A DNA stretch of 64,000 nucleotides, from the NCBI GenBank assembly GCA_015179045.1, contig WHUZ01000004.1:1798001-1862000 (forward strand), written 5' to 3'. The notes below the pieces were generated by a model. The model was not told the origin of the DNA, searched no databases, and saw nothing but the letters and a program-made list of their open reading frames with translations. Positions 14,540 to 26,818 of the stretch are shown here, piece by piece (position 1 is the stretch's first letter; each line of letters begins with the position of its first letter). Source of the stretch: Kalaharituber pfeilii (Eukaryota > Ascomycota > Pezizomycetes > Pezizales > Pezizaceae). A program made the translations under genes and the position numbers.

Positions 14540-15412
14540 ATCCGTCCTCACGCATTACTCCATAACCGCATCACACCCCGTATCCACATCCTACCTCTCA
14601 TCAACCTCCCCACTAATGACTCTCTACTGCGCCTAAACCATCAAACACCCGTCTAGTTCATCCTTATCGCCAAACACATAATCCCGCTACAAATCAATCC
14701 GCTCATGAGCCCTCATTTTAGCTACCCACCCCACCAAGGACGACGAAACACCTCATCTCTAGTTTTTCCATTACCCTCGAAGGCTAGAAAAGCTTGAAGA
14801 TTTGTTTTTTCCTGCTACAAAGTATCATTCTGTCTATCATTGCTTGCTGTGGGTGTATTTCCGCACGGCGGCGGCGGTACAGAAAATGGGCGTAATTTGC
14901 ATTTTTGAGCATACCAGATGTGTGTGGCTGTGTACATGTGGAGTGGGAAGAGAGAGCAGCGGAGTTTGTAGTTTTATGATTTTGTATTGAATTACTCTCC
15001 ATGTTACAAATTAAATCTTGATAATACTAGATCATATCACAGTAACGAAGCTTACTTTCCATATGATCCACACCATAGGCTACGAGGCCTAGATCAACAA
15101 CCTATAGCTAAGAAACCTTCAGGTTAATAGGAATCCCATCCTCCCATATGCCTTTGCACTCCGCAAAAAAACCTCAACGCCCACACAAACTACAACAATA
15201 ATATTAAGGCCCAAGAGTAACAATCAACTTTTTTTTTTTTTCCCTCTCCAATGTAACTATCTAGTGCCATAAATCAAAGAAAAATAAATTACCAGCAACA
15301 GAGAATGAAATCATAGAGAAGCATAATTTAACAATCAATGTATAAAACTTTAGAGTATCGTACATACATATCTACTTCCCCCCGACACCCCTCTTCCTTG
15401 TGCCCTTCGCGC
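14540..15412. other. Convergent intergenic region RPB10 / NOC2
   Basis: AT-rich 3' flanks of both genes. Contains a T-tract at 15230-15241 and AATAAA-like motifs near 15280-15290. A 62-codon frame at 14802-14990 has no recognisable domain. Nothing else is seen. Confidence 0.5.
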
Positions 15413-18201
15413 CTACTCACTCTCCTCCTCATCATCATATTCATCTTCATCTTCTTCGTCATCTTTAGTTTCTTCGCCGTCCTCATCCTCATCACTACCC
15501 TCTCCCATCTCCACGTCTTCATCCTCCTCCTCCTCCTCCTCAAAGCCTCCCTCACTCTCTTCCTCATCGTCCTTTTCCCTTCCCCTTCTCCTCCTCTCCC
15601 CCTCGTCCCTCACCGCCTCCTCCAACACCCTCCTCCTCTCCTCCCTCAACTTTCTCTGCCCCAACACATACGCCCCCAACGGCATCTTCTCGATCCCTTT
15701 GTCCCTCAAAAACGACCCGAAATCCACCCTCCCCACATTCGCGCCCCCCTCACCATCCAACAGCCCTGCCCCCCTCGGCCCTGCTCTCTTCGCCGGCGCG
15801 ACCTCCAACTCCGCGCCCCATTTTTCCCTCTCCTTCTCCACTACCTCCTTGTTTGCTTCCAGTTTGGAAACTAGCACTTTCACCCAGCTCATCGCTTTGC
15901 CATTCCCGTTTTCGTTCCGCTTGATGAAGCGTTTAAGACCGACTATGACTGGGGTCGCGAGCTCGGGGAATGCCACGCTGCGGCACCAGGTGCACAGGAA
16001 CTCACCCATGAGCTCGACAGCCTGCTCGATGACGAGCTCCTGGTACCTCCGCGTCCCCATCCAGCTCTTCGGCGCGCGGAGAGTCGTGTCGAGGTCCCAG
16101 GACCCACTGCTGGCCTTTGCTCCCTTCCCATCCGCACCAGAGCCCTTGCCGATCCGTCGCCGGACTTCCTTGCTGGAGAAGACTTCGAAGATGATGGGCG
16201 CGAGAGGGATGAATGTGTCGGTTGCGTTAGAGATGCGCAGGAGGGATTGAATGAGATGGAAGCGGAGCGGGAAGTATTGTGGTGTCGGGATAAGGCGGGC
16301 TGCGCCGAGAGTTACTTGTACGAGAGGGTAGATAAGTGGTTGATACGGGGAGTTGGGGCCGATCGCGCTGGTGGGAGGGGTGTCATGGGAGCAGAGAGTG
16401 GAGAGGGCACGAGACCAAAAGTCGAGAGAATGTATGTATTGCCAGTTGTAGACGGTTTTGTAGGAGTCCTATTCATTTCCCAAACTCAACATCAGTTTGT
16501 GAAATGAACAGGTGGGAAGGATCATTGAGGGGAAAACAAGCATACCTTTGTCTTATTCGTAATACTATTCCGCAAGTGCACCGCTAGCTGCCTGATGAAC
16601 CCAAACCCAAGCACATACCCTACCCTCTCCATCCCCTCGAGCGCCAACGTCTCTCCCGCCGTATTCTTCATCAAGTTGATCCCGCGTAGCGTATACGAGG
16701 TTGTGTTTCTACAACTCTTGACCAATCCGCCATAGAGCAACTTGAAACTCGCCTCCTTGATGCCGTCATCACCAATCACCATTGCCCGTCGCACCACCAA
16801 GAAGGCAGTGAGACGGACCGCCTCGTCGATAGGCGTTGGTAGAGACGAGGTGGAAGTGAAGGTCGACCATATTTCCACGACGGACTTGAGGAGGGATTTG
16901 AGTAGGGGGCGGAAGGGGAGGAGATATGGAAGGAGGGTAGTGGTGCTGTTCAGGTGGGTTTTTTAGGGTGGAGGGATCCGTAAGGGTGGGGAGCAGGTGG
17001 AGAAGGCTAGAGAAATGAGACTTGAGAAGGGGGGTGAGGACGGTGAACTTTTTGGAGTCAGTGGAGACGCGCCTATGGAAGGGGAGTTAGTAAGGGTGCG
17101 GTGCTAAGCGGTATAGAGGGGCGCTGGACGTACACTTTCCCGGAGGCGGACTCTTTGACGGGGAGGTGGTGGTTCAAAACGTCCGGAATGTGTTTGAGGC
17201 CGAGAAGCATAAGGTCGTTGTACACTACAAGACAAACTATTAGCTACACAGTTCCCACACTATATTTAACCTAAAGGAGAATACCGACCATCTGGGTTCG
17301 TAATCGAGTACTTGAAAATATGCGATTCATCCCTCTCGTCGCCCACATGCACCGCAGCCCTAAACGCCAATACCACCTTCCTGAGCGCCCTCAGGGACTT
17401 TTCCTCCACCAGCGCCTTTTTCCACTTTGCGACGTGCGCCTTGGTGACCTCCTCCGCTTTCAACCCCACGTCTTCCTCGTCTTCCTCACTCTCATCCTTA
17501 TCATCCTCACCCCCCTTCTTCGCATTCTTCGCCTTCTTTTTCTCCTTTACCACCTCCTCCTCAGACTCGTCTCCGCCAGACGACAGCTCGTCGATACCGA
17601 GAAGATCGTGATCAAAGTCCAGCAACTCGGCATCGTTCTCCTTCAGGTACTGGTAAAACTCCGGGTCCTTCTCTGCCAGGGCTGCAATGTCGTTTTTGTG
17701 TGCCGCAACCTCGTCTCCGTCGTCGCCTGAGGTGTCAGCTACGCCATTAGCCTCCGCAACGTCATCATCACCAATGCTACTAGCTTCTAATGCCTCATCC
17801 GCGTCCGTATCTTCATCCTCATCCTCGTCCGCACTCCTCTTCCTCTTCTTTCCCGCACCCGTCTCACTCCCCTTCTCCTTCTCCCCCTTCCCTTTTTTCC
17901 CCTTCTTCCCTTTCTCCATCTCCGGCACCTGAAACCCCCCCTCCAGAAACTCCTCCACACTCATCTCCTCGAACCCTTTGATCCCGACCTTATCCCCCCC
18001 CGCCGCCTTCACCTCCTTCACTCCGTCCTTCCCGTCTGCATCTCCCTCCTCGCCACCCTCCCTCGCACCCTTTCTCTTCTTCTTCCTCTTCTCATTCAAC
18101 GCATGTAACTGCTTCGCTTTCGCATTCGCCTTGCGCTGCTCAAGCGTGCGCCCGAGATGCTTCCTCTCGAACTTCTTCGTGGCCTTTTTTAGTCGGGACA
18201 T
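15413..18201 (-). CDS. NOC2: Nucleolar complex protein 2 (NOC2), frame broken by one base
   Basis: Exons on the minus strand: 18201-17289, 17224-17134, 17072-16546 and 16468-15413. NOC2 pairs with NOC1 and then NOC3 to carry pre-60S ribosomes from nucleolus to nucleoplasm. Evidence: basic N-terminus MSRLKKATKKFERKHLG, DPEFYQYLKENDAELLDF, LLGLKHIPDVLNHHLP across the first intron, PYLLPFRPLLKSLL, VVEIWST, and YIHSLDFWSRAL. The C-terminus is acidic Glu/Asp repeats. In exon 3 the frame changes by one base between TDPSTLK and PYLLPF; dropping one T from the T6 run at 16959-16964 joins both sides and restores phase across all introns, giving about 861 residues. So the gene carries either a sequencing error or a fresh frameshift. 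Convergent with RPB10, divergent from the Nudix gene. Confidence 0.9.
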
Positions 18202-18653
18202 TGCAAAAAGCGAAATTCAATTGCTAGACCAGACGCCCCTCGGATGTGCCTTTCTGCTGTGATCGGCCGACCTGTCGGGCTGCGGAGTAGAGCGGAATTG
18301 CTGGTGAGCTTGGTGGGGAGAGGGACAGCAAACCACAGCTCCCTCAATGGAGAATTGCACAAAAAAAAGCCCACAAAGCTTAGCACTTGCAAGTCTTGGC
18401 GCGCGGCTCGCCATCACGTGACGCTGCGCAGCCCAAAGAGGAAGCGGGAGCGGGAAGGAAGGGAAGAGAGCAGCCACCCACTTGGGGCTAGCAATGCCGG
18501 CTGGGCCCGTGCGCCCGCTCTTTGTCCCTCCCCGCCGCCCCCCATCCGCCCTCCGCCTCCTGCCCCTCATCACAATTATCACCATCATACCGCCCAGGAG
18601 ACCCCGACAGATACCCAATACCCCGTTTGCCCCATCTCCAAAGCCCCCCCCCA
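18202..18653. promoter_or_regulatory. Divergent promoter NOC2 / Nudix gene with a CACGTG box
   Basis: 452 bp between start codons. ATCACGTGAC, with the palindromic core CACGTG at 18415-18420, is a classic bHLH (Cbf1/Pho4-type) site. C-rich sequence follows to 18650. Which gene it serves is unknown. Confidence 0.55.
18415..18420. promoter_or_regulatory. CACGTG E-box
   Basis: Perfect palindromic E-box in the context ATCACGTGAC between two divergent genes. Family knowledge: bound by bHLH factors in fungi. Occupancy here is inference. Confidence 0.5.
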
Positions 18654-19727
18654 ATGGCACCGCAGGGCCCAATCCCAGAACCCAACGCAGCCTCTGACCA
18701 CACAATTGCTGCAGCTCCAGCTCCCATAGCCCCAGCTGAGCACCAGCTCAAGTCGACTGTCACCAATGATCGCGAGACACCCGCTGGTACCAACACAACA
18801 AACAAAGGAGCCTACGTTCACATCACAAAGCCCGAAAATTGTTTACTCTCGTGATCCCGGTCGACCTCGAAAAGGGCACCGTAGTGCTCGGCTACAAGAA
18901 ACGCGGCTTCGGCGTTGGCAAATGTAACGCCTCCCGTTCCCTCTCTCTGCTCCCCTTCTCCTCCCTCCCTTCTCCGTGAAACAATCCCTAATCTCCTCTT
19001 CTCTACTCCAACAGACAATGGCTACGGCGGCAAATTCGAACCCTCCGATCCCGACCTTCCCTCCTCCGCCTGCCGCGAACTCTCCGAAGAATCCACTCTC
19101 TCTATCTCACCCTCTTCCCTCCTCCCCATTGGCATCCTCTTCCTCGAGTCCATTGCCCCCCTGAGTCTTCCCTCCCCATTACCCCCGCCAGATCCCTCCT
19201 CAGTTGACTTGCAATGCTACCCAGCAACCAACAACGCCTTGCCCATTCTCGAAATTCACGTATACCTCGCCCCGCTCCACCTTTGCACCGGTACGCCCGT
19301 TGAAACAGACGAAATGCGTCCCAAGACTTTCTCGTACCTCTCTCACACACCGAATCACTCTACCCTCCTCCCCGCAGAGCCCCACTATCCACCAATTCCG
19401 TACTCTGAAATGTGGTCTGAAGCTTCCCACTGGCTTACACAACTCCTTTGCCGTCTTCCGCCCCCAATCTCTCCACCTCCCCAGATTGAAAAGATCTTGG
19501 CTCCTCCGTACAGCTTCCTCCATCACGTAATATTCATCGGGGATATTTCGCCCAATACGCACGAGTGGGACCCGTGGGAGAGGCTGTACAAGTCCCAATT
19601 GGTCACGCTGGAAAGTCAGGATTTGGGAGAATGGGATGAAGAGAAGAGAGGAATGTGGGTTGAGGAGAGGAGGAGCGAGCGATGGTGGCTTGGAGATGGG
19701 GGTAGGGTAGGAGTTTGGGGGGACTAA
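18654..19727 (+). CDS. MTH1/NUDT1-like Nudix hydrolase, one-base frame break
   Basis: Two exons, 18654-18923 and 19015-19727, separated by a 91-bp intron (GTAACG ... CAACAG). The first strand reads LFTLVIPVDLEKG, then GYKKRGFGVGK, matching the MTH1 start. Across the intron comes NGYGGK and the Nudix helix RELSEES (about 111-117), with Glu residues positioned for metal binding. Later TDEMRP and IPYSEMW match MTH1 ESDEMRP and IPFKDMW. The family cleaves oxidised purine nucleotides such as 8-oxo-dGTP to sanitise the nucleotide pool. The N-terminal 60-odd residues (from 18654) are in a different frame from LFTLV; adding one A to the A4 run at 18835-18838 joins them (about 327 residues). No in-frame Met exists in the other frame, so an error or recent frameshift is likely. 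The C-terminus is longer than animal MTH1 (156). Confidence 0.82.
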
Positions 19728-19939
19728 TGATAGGGGCAAGAAGTTGTATGATAGCACGGTAGTAGAGATCCTCATGACATTCGCATGTTCTCGTCATTAT
19801 ACATATATGGATGGATTATGGACCATAGACAACTATAGCATATATTGTATACCTCTTTCACTGCATTCTACCTTCTCGAATGTACAATCTCTAACTCTAA
19901 TCCCATTCTCACCTTCCCCCTTTGACAAACCTACACCCT

Positions 19940-22682
19940 CTACAAATGCCACACTACCCCCCTCCCTCTACCCCCCACCATCACCGCCTCAAGCACCATC
20001 TTCGCCCACCCTCCCCATTCTCCACAAAAACTAAACGTCCGCCCACCCAACGCCCCCGTGCTAACCCCGACCGTGCCCCACGCGCTCACCGTCTCAAACA
20101 CAATATTAAACACCGAGAACCCGACGGGATCCTTCTCGATACTGTGCGTCTCCAGCACCGTGATCACCCAGATGGCAATCAGGATCGGTGGGAGTGGGTG
20201 CGTCAGATGCGTGTAGAGGCGTTCGCGGAGCGATGATTCCCCTCTTCCCGCTGGCGTCCGAGGCGAAGAGGAGGAGCACAGTTGCGCGCATTTCTCCTCA
20301 TCCGAACCCGCATCATCCTCATCAATGTGTGGCTTTTCGTTCACATAGAGGGCCGGGGGATGATGGGTTTGGGCAGTGGACAACTGGGAATCCACGTTCC
20401 GCAGACTCATTACAAGAGGAAAGACGGAGATGTACATCATACCCACGTACAGGACCCGTAATCCCACTCTTGTTTCGGCCATCGGCACAATCTGGAATCC
20501 GCCGCTTCTGATGGCGAGAGATTGGAAAAGGCCGTCCATGATTCGTGGGCCAAGGGGGATATTTTCCACGATGGGGTTGCCAATCTGTATATTCATCCCA
20601 TGTGGCATCAGCTGAGCCCTTATATATCAAGTAAGATGCAAAGAGGTGAAGGGGGAAGGGAGGGAGGAGCATACGTTCAGTACTTCGAATGCAACCCAGT
20701 CAATTCCGTTCAATATCACGACCACGCACGCAAGCCACCACGTCTCTCGAGTTGAAAAGAGGTACGGATAGCAACGGCGGGGATGGTCGAGGAGGAACTT
20801 GAGCACCTGCTTCTTCGACTGCCAGAAGGGGTTATGTGTCGGGCAAAGCACATGGAGCACATAAATTATCATTCTCAGGAATATCGGGAAACTATCGCCC
20901 ACATTTCCAAATTGTCAGCTACTTCTGTATTAAAGCAGTCTACAGGGTACTTTTGTTCGCGTAGCGCGGGACGGGAGTGTAAGTGAGATAGGGACAGAAA
21001 GAGATAACTTCAGGGTAACATGGTACCTACCAGGTGTTGCCCGCCATGATCAACAAACACATCGTCAACACAACATACGAATCCTCCTGAAACGGCACCA
21101 TATTCAGATCCAGCAAACTCATTCCCGAATTGTTGAACGCCGACACCGCGTTGAACGCGCCCATCCACCATGGGTTAAGGCCATTCTCGAGCGGGAATTG
21201 GGGTTTATGCACAGAGATCCACCATCCGATTCCGAGGCTGCCTAGAAGCTGAAAGAGGAGGAAGTAGGCGAGGAGGATGTATGTAAGAAGGGTCTGGGCA
21301 CTGTATTCAAGATGGAGGGTGTCAAGGGTAGTAGAGTGAGGAATTGGTGCGGTGGCGGTCGCAAACATGGCGATGGGAAAAGGGGATGGGAGTGTGATGG
21401 GAGCGGAGGATTTAATTGCTGGAGAGTTGGATATAGAGTCAGCGTACACTGGACATTTGCAGTCAAAAGGCACTGTAATCGGGGTAACTTACGCAACTCA
21501 ATTCTCTTCTCCACCATCTCTAGCGGCGTCAGTGTATCCCCATTCGCCATCGGAGGGTGATCCCGCTCAAAAGCCTCCTCACTGTTCCTCATCGGCTCAA
21601 CCACAACCTCTAAACTTCTCCTCGATGCTGGATCCGCGACCGTCGTGCACTCCGAATTAAGCCTCTTGCCATTATCGATGTCCCCATCCGAATCCTCTCC
21701 TGACTGTTGCATCTGTTGTTGCATGAGGCACTCCTTCATCTCCTTCCTCAACCTCGCTCTCTTTATTTGTAGAATCCCTATCGAAACCCAAACAATGGAC
21801 CCAAGCATCAGGAGAACAAAGAGAATCCCCTGTTGAAGGCTGTTGAGAGCGGAAAGGTCCACCTGTACACAAAAAACTACTATAAGCTCTCAAGACCTGA
21901 TATACCAGGATAGTAAAGCAAATACAGAGAGAGCTGTACATACCGTGTTTAAACCCGTCAACGTCACCGCACTCACCGCCAAGAATAATGCATCGACGTA
22001 CTTTAGCCCCTTCCCACCTGGCCCATCCCCCCCGGGTGTCGATGTCCCCCTCCCCGTCTGCACCCCCCAAAGCAACCCCGACGCTACCAAGCTGAGCACG
22101 ATAAAGTACCCGTATTGGAATACCAATAACCGGTACCTCTTCACTGCTGCAGCTGGCCTCGATTTCCGCCTCCAGTTCTCTCCCAGAGCAAACAATCGTG
22201 TTGCCCGTGCCCTGACTCTCCCGCAGGATGCAGTGAGGGGGGAGAGGACATGGAGGCGGAAGCGGCGGAGTATGCTGCTGGTGGGTCGCTTTCCAGAGAG
22301 TGGCTCTGTTTGCGAGAGAAACGTTCCCAGTAATTAGCAATCTTTATTTCTCAAAAATTCCTTCAATTTGCAACCAGCACAAAAAATTTGGATGTGTATG
22401 TAATATGATCATAATGATACGTACCCACCATCCCATCGACACCCGAACGCCCTCCCTATACCAGCCTGCGCCCACCTGTAAATCCAAGACGAAGTCCTCG
22501 AAGCTAAGGGCCTGCCGCTGCTGTGGGCCTGTTTCGTTCAATGCCGCTGCCACCACGACACGCAGGCCCTTGGGTTCGAGGAGGTCAACGAAGGGGTGAA
22601 ACTTCAGGGACGCCGTTTTGATAAGTTTCAAGAAAGGGTTCCTTAGAATGGAAAAGGGTAAAATTGCTAGACGCAGAAGCAA
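19940..22682 (-). CDS. TRK-family potassium transporter
   Basis: Six minus-strand exons (22682-22425, 22303-21944, 21862-21493, 21418-21031, 20891-20675, 20584-19940) join with perfect phase to about 745 residues; introns run 74-139 bp. TRK proteins are plasma-membrane K+ uptake channels-like transporters with four M1-P-M2 units. Seen: YVDALFLAVSAVTLTGLNTV (first pore), AFNNSGMSLLDLNM (second pore), MAGNTCFPIFLRMIIYVL across an intron (third unit), RSGGFQIVPM followed by LYVGMMYISVFP, and SAWGTVGVSTG (fourth pore). A 100-residue cytosolic loop after M1-P-M2 unit 1 is Gln/Glu-rich. The 5' end is uncertain: the first exon's frame is closed by a TGA near 22740 with no ATG before TGGTGG at 22425, so a further upstream exon may exist. 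The frame begins with a hydrophobic stretch. Convergent with the Nudix gene, about 210 bp apart. Confidence 0.9.
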
Positions 22683-25588
22683 GAAGATGGGAAGGAGAAA
22701 GCAAATTGATGCAGAAAGGAACGCGTTGGCGTTTTCCCTTCAGTTAATGTAGGAATCAGATGAGATGTAATGTTTTATATTCCTCGGTAAGGTGGACAGA
22801 TAATGGCGCAACGGAAAGACAGAACAGTGAAGCTACGATATATCACTGCTTGGTTAACTGCAGCACCGGTAAACAGAATCAAGTCGGAATTGCAGCTGTA
22901 GTTTGTAGGTTCCTTTTTTATTTTTTTACCCCTTTGGTTTGGCAGCTCCCGCCTCATCGAGCTAATGCTAATCTTCACGGGCCGACGCGCGCTAGTGGTT
23001 CGCTAGCCGTTCGGACCCTTGAGCTTGGACTCAAGATTGATACGCTTTGGGCTCAAAGCAGGGGAGCGCAGCCGGCCTTGGCGATGAGGTTGGCTACTAC
23101 TGTAATGCGGTTTAGTGTCCAACGGGAAGCTGGAGGTTGGGCCAGGACATATCGCAGGAGAATTGAATTGGAACGAGAATTGGATCACGAAAACTGAAGT
23201 AATTCTCCGTTGCATTGTTGATCTTGAGATATACTTTATTATAGCATTGGACAAGGCGTGTTATCGTTGGGCGTGCATACTGTAATTGAAAGTGCTTCAT
23301 ATATACGCTTCACTCACTTCCTGGAAGTATGCATTACGCATCTGACCGCTATTGCAACATCCCCAACTTGAAATCTTCTCCGCCTTGCCTTAGTCTCGTA
23401 ACTCAGGGCCTTGCCTCCCGTGCCCAAATGTCACCGCTTCAGCATTCCCGGTGTCACGAGGAAAGCAAGTACTGTCGTGAAAAAAACATGTGCTCACAAC
23501 CTACCCTTTAGGTTATGACGTTAGGTGCGAACAAGCAACCTTATCATGACCAGTTAGGCTTAATATACTCCAAACAATCCAATATCCCTTCCGTCTTCCT
23601 CCCAACAATCAATCCCACTGCCTCCTCTGGCAATCCGCTCCCGGATTTCGCTTGTCATGTCCAAGAACGAGAACGCTCGTGACTCAACATGCGCGGTGAC
23701 CAGACACGCCCGCCCCCTCTCCCAGACTGGAAACCACGGAAGCCACATACATGCTAGCCTCGCCCCGCAGCATACATACCAACTATCATCCGTTCACAAA
23801 TATCCTGCAATACCCGCTCAGCTCTTCCACAAGTCTCCGCCCCGCACAACCCATTCTTCTCTACGCACGAACCCACACAGAACAACAAGACGCAACCCCG
23901 GGACACTTAATCAATCAATTCCATTCCAGCTTCCTCAAAGCTATACCCTAGTTAAAACCCCACCATTATAAACATCCCAAGTCACCTTCAGCCAAATCGC
24001 CTCATCAAATATTAGAACAAAACAAAACCTCTGAAAACTGAAAACACCATGAATACTACTAACTCAACCTTTCAGTTTTTTTTTTTTCTGGATATGTTAG
24101 CATGTATCTTACCTAGGTCCTATAACCTCTATTTTTGGTATTACTTACAAAACGGGAAGCTCCCCATTTCGGTAGCCAAGACAACACAGTCTGCTGTATA
24201 TGTATGTAACCTGTACTTATAACATGAAGATAGTTTATTCTCCCAGAGGCATGCCATTTTATGTTTTACCAAGTCCCCTCATTTATAAGGTCTATGTAAT
24301 CTCCAACGAATCCGTTTTATTGCCCACATGCAAGCTGAGGGGCTTGTGTATGGGTTAATAAAGATACACTTAACGTACCAGTCGAGATCAACACTGTACC
24401 AAAGGACCAGGTTGCCAAGAGTCTTGATTTTTCAAGAATCATTCATTTCTTATCGATAAAGCGTACCTGACAACTACCCCGCACAAGGTTGATATACAAG
24501 CAACGCAAATTCGTTTTGTAGAAACAGCGTAGCTTCCCCCTTGTCTTGAAAACTTTACTCTCAAGCAGCCACTCTGAAGACTGCATCACTAGTCCCCACT
24601 ACATGCCAAACATATATTCTCTCAAATGCACTCATGTTCAATTTCCACTCTCATCAACTTATTCAACGACCTATGTCCTAAACAACTATAACTATGGCCC
24701 TCTCAATATAGTGCCAACATCCTCAGTTTCATAAAATTCTCCGCCCCCAATTTATACTTGCCCAACGCTCAGGATTTGAAGAACATCATCGGCACTCCCT
24801 CTGCTTCATCATCCCTAGAAAAACACAAGTAACCAAAAGCTGACGACAGAAAGGAAAATCATACTAATAGAATATAGCATAGCGGAGCTGAAGACCTAGG
24901 ATGTGGAAGTCTCCCCACTTGTGATAGCTGCTTAGAACCTCGTAACAGTATGTTTATAGGACTTAAAAGAAAATGGAAAACAGCCATGGAAACAAAAAAA
25001 AAGAAAAAAAGGAAAAGACGAAGCGAGCGTATATAAACAGTCAAGCGAAGTAAAAATGAAAAAGAAAGAACGCCTATACCTTCCCAGAAACTCAAAGTTA
25101 AAAAAAAAAAAAAAAAAAAAAAACCTGCTGATTAGAAAAAGAAATTGCGCGACGGTGCGTAGCCAGTTATATGATATGGTATTAAACAAAAAGCAAGCGA
25201 GGAACAAAAAACATAAAGTAATAAAATAAGATATATGCTGCCTATTACTCCAGAAAAGGAGGCCATAAAAAATGAAGAAACCCTGTAGGAATTTGGTACT
25301 CCCAGTAGTTACAATCGTAATTCGTCAGAGAAACATTTCAAAATGGGACCCTAAAAAAAAGAAATAATTACAGTGACGTTTTATTAAATTTCTGCTGCAG
25401 CACTTCCCGTCATGTTGAAATTGACGGAAGGTAGAATAACTTTTGACGACTAGGAGAAGATTGCGACTAGGATTTCCCAAGTCCAGCAGCATGTTTCGCT
25501 GCGTCGTAGTGAGGGTCAGGCAAGTTGGATGGAAGCCTGCGAATTGAAAATTTGGCTTGTCGAGAATAAATGGAATAGCTTAAGACTG
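22683..25588. other. Gene-free interval between the TRK and methyltransferase genes
   Basis: About 2.9 kb without a recognisable gene. Contains the TRK 5' flank, mixed AT-rich DNA and long A-tracts (25099-25122). No hairpin-type LINE tail occurs here although poly-A is present. Short frames at 22760-23197 and 23657-23971 lack domains. Confidence 0.5.
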
Positions 25589-26818
25589 TTATGGGCGCCG
25601 CGCGATCCAGATATGACTATAACACCAAGTTTAGTATTCGTAACATCAGCCAAACGAAAGCGGACATTAGACTTACACGTTATTGAAGGCATGAATATGT
25701 TTATTCTGGAAGTCCTTGCGAACTGGGATGAGGAAGTTCTTCACCTCATCGGCTGTCCAACCCAGAACTCTTGTGAACGGTGCAATGGAAAGGCCTTCAA
25801 GGCCTTCAATCATGCCCAAACCAAACCACCTACCGCATTCCTTCAGGAAGGGGTCAGCGGGCCAAGGGTTGATTGGTACTTTTATAGTGACTTGCTGAAT
25901 ATCGACAAAACCGGCCTCCATCAACATCTCTCTTGTCCTTTTGGGATAGCGAAGGGATTTTCCGGTGCGCTCCGTAGCATCGATGAGGAATTGCTGCCAT
26001 TGATAGAGAGGCGATTTCAAGCTTAGCGTACCGTCGTCACTGTAGCTTTCAATGTCGATGTCAACATATTCGAACCAGCCGTACCCAGGTTTGAGGTGCC
26101 TAAGCAAAAAGTGTAAACTTAAAAGCCTAAATAACCAATTCACAGATCACTACTCACTCAAATGCTTTGCGAAACAGACTTTGCCAACTCGATACACTGC
26201 CACACCCAGATCGTAAATGTATGAGATCGAAAGAATCCTTTCCAAAGGCCCATGAACTCTCGAAGTCGCTGATAACAAATCGCACATTCTGTGGAATCCT
26301 GTTCATTGGTCAGTCTTAAGCATAATTTGGTTGGATGAAATAACCGCTCGCTAAGCGTACCATTTTGGTTGAATGAGCGAGAGGTCAACCCCTATTACTT
26401 CCGCATCTGGATATTTACTACCCAATCAAATCAGTAATGATCGTGGTGTATGCAAATTGGCAACAAACTCAGCCATATCCATTGCCCATATTCCAGTTCC
26501 TGTCCCCAAATCTAGTATTCTAGTCTGAGAATAATTGCGAGTGATCGGTGCGCGGTGAAGCTCGTCTCGCCTCATAACGAGGAACATCTTGTGGAACATG
26601 TCAAGTCGATCTTGCTCTGCCTGAGAATAATGTTAAAACACGTTACTTCCTTAGTCGGTTGTTTATGGAATACCTCATCGTTTGGATACATGTAGCTCCC
26701 GCTCCGAAATCCGTGGTAACGCCGACCATTTTCGTAATGATTCGTTGCTCTGGTGCCTGAATGTTAGGTGCTAGAAAAAAATATATGGGCATTCAAATAA
26801 ATCCACATACCCGTTCAT
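25589..26818 (-). CDS. LaeA-like SAM-dependent methyltransferase
   Basis: Seven minus-strand exons, 26818-26811, 26749-26674, 26620-26469, 26417-26361, 26298-26158, 26099-25677 and 25616-25589, join in phase to 294 residues. The first exon is only 8 nt. Motif [12 protein letters not shown], lies near residue 60; then [12 protein letters not shown] and [31 protein letters not shown], and a C-terminal HIWIARRP. This order ([15 protein letters not shown], then [10 protein letters not shown]) is that of fungal LaeA-like class I methyltransferases, several of which influence secondary metabolism. The substrate is unknown, and no biosynthetic cluster is visible beside it. It is the last gene before the transposon-rich side. 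All six introns use GT-AG, and CTAAC is seen in the first (61 bp). Confidence 0.9.

Noticed and set aside
15338..15874. 178-codon hydrophobic plus-strand frame resembling a membrane protein
   Set aside because: Antisense to the acidic C-terminus of NOC2; Glu/Asp codons read as Leu/Phe/Ser on the other strand.
25529..26026. 165-codon plus-strand frame as a gene
   Set aside because: It is antisense to exon 6 of the methyltransferase, whose seven-exon model fits in phase with family motifs.
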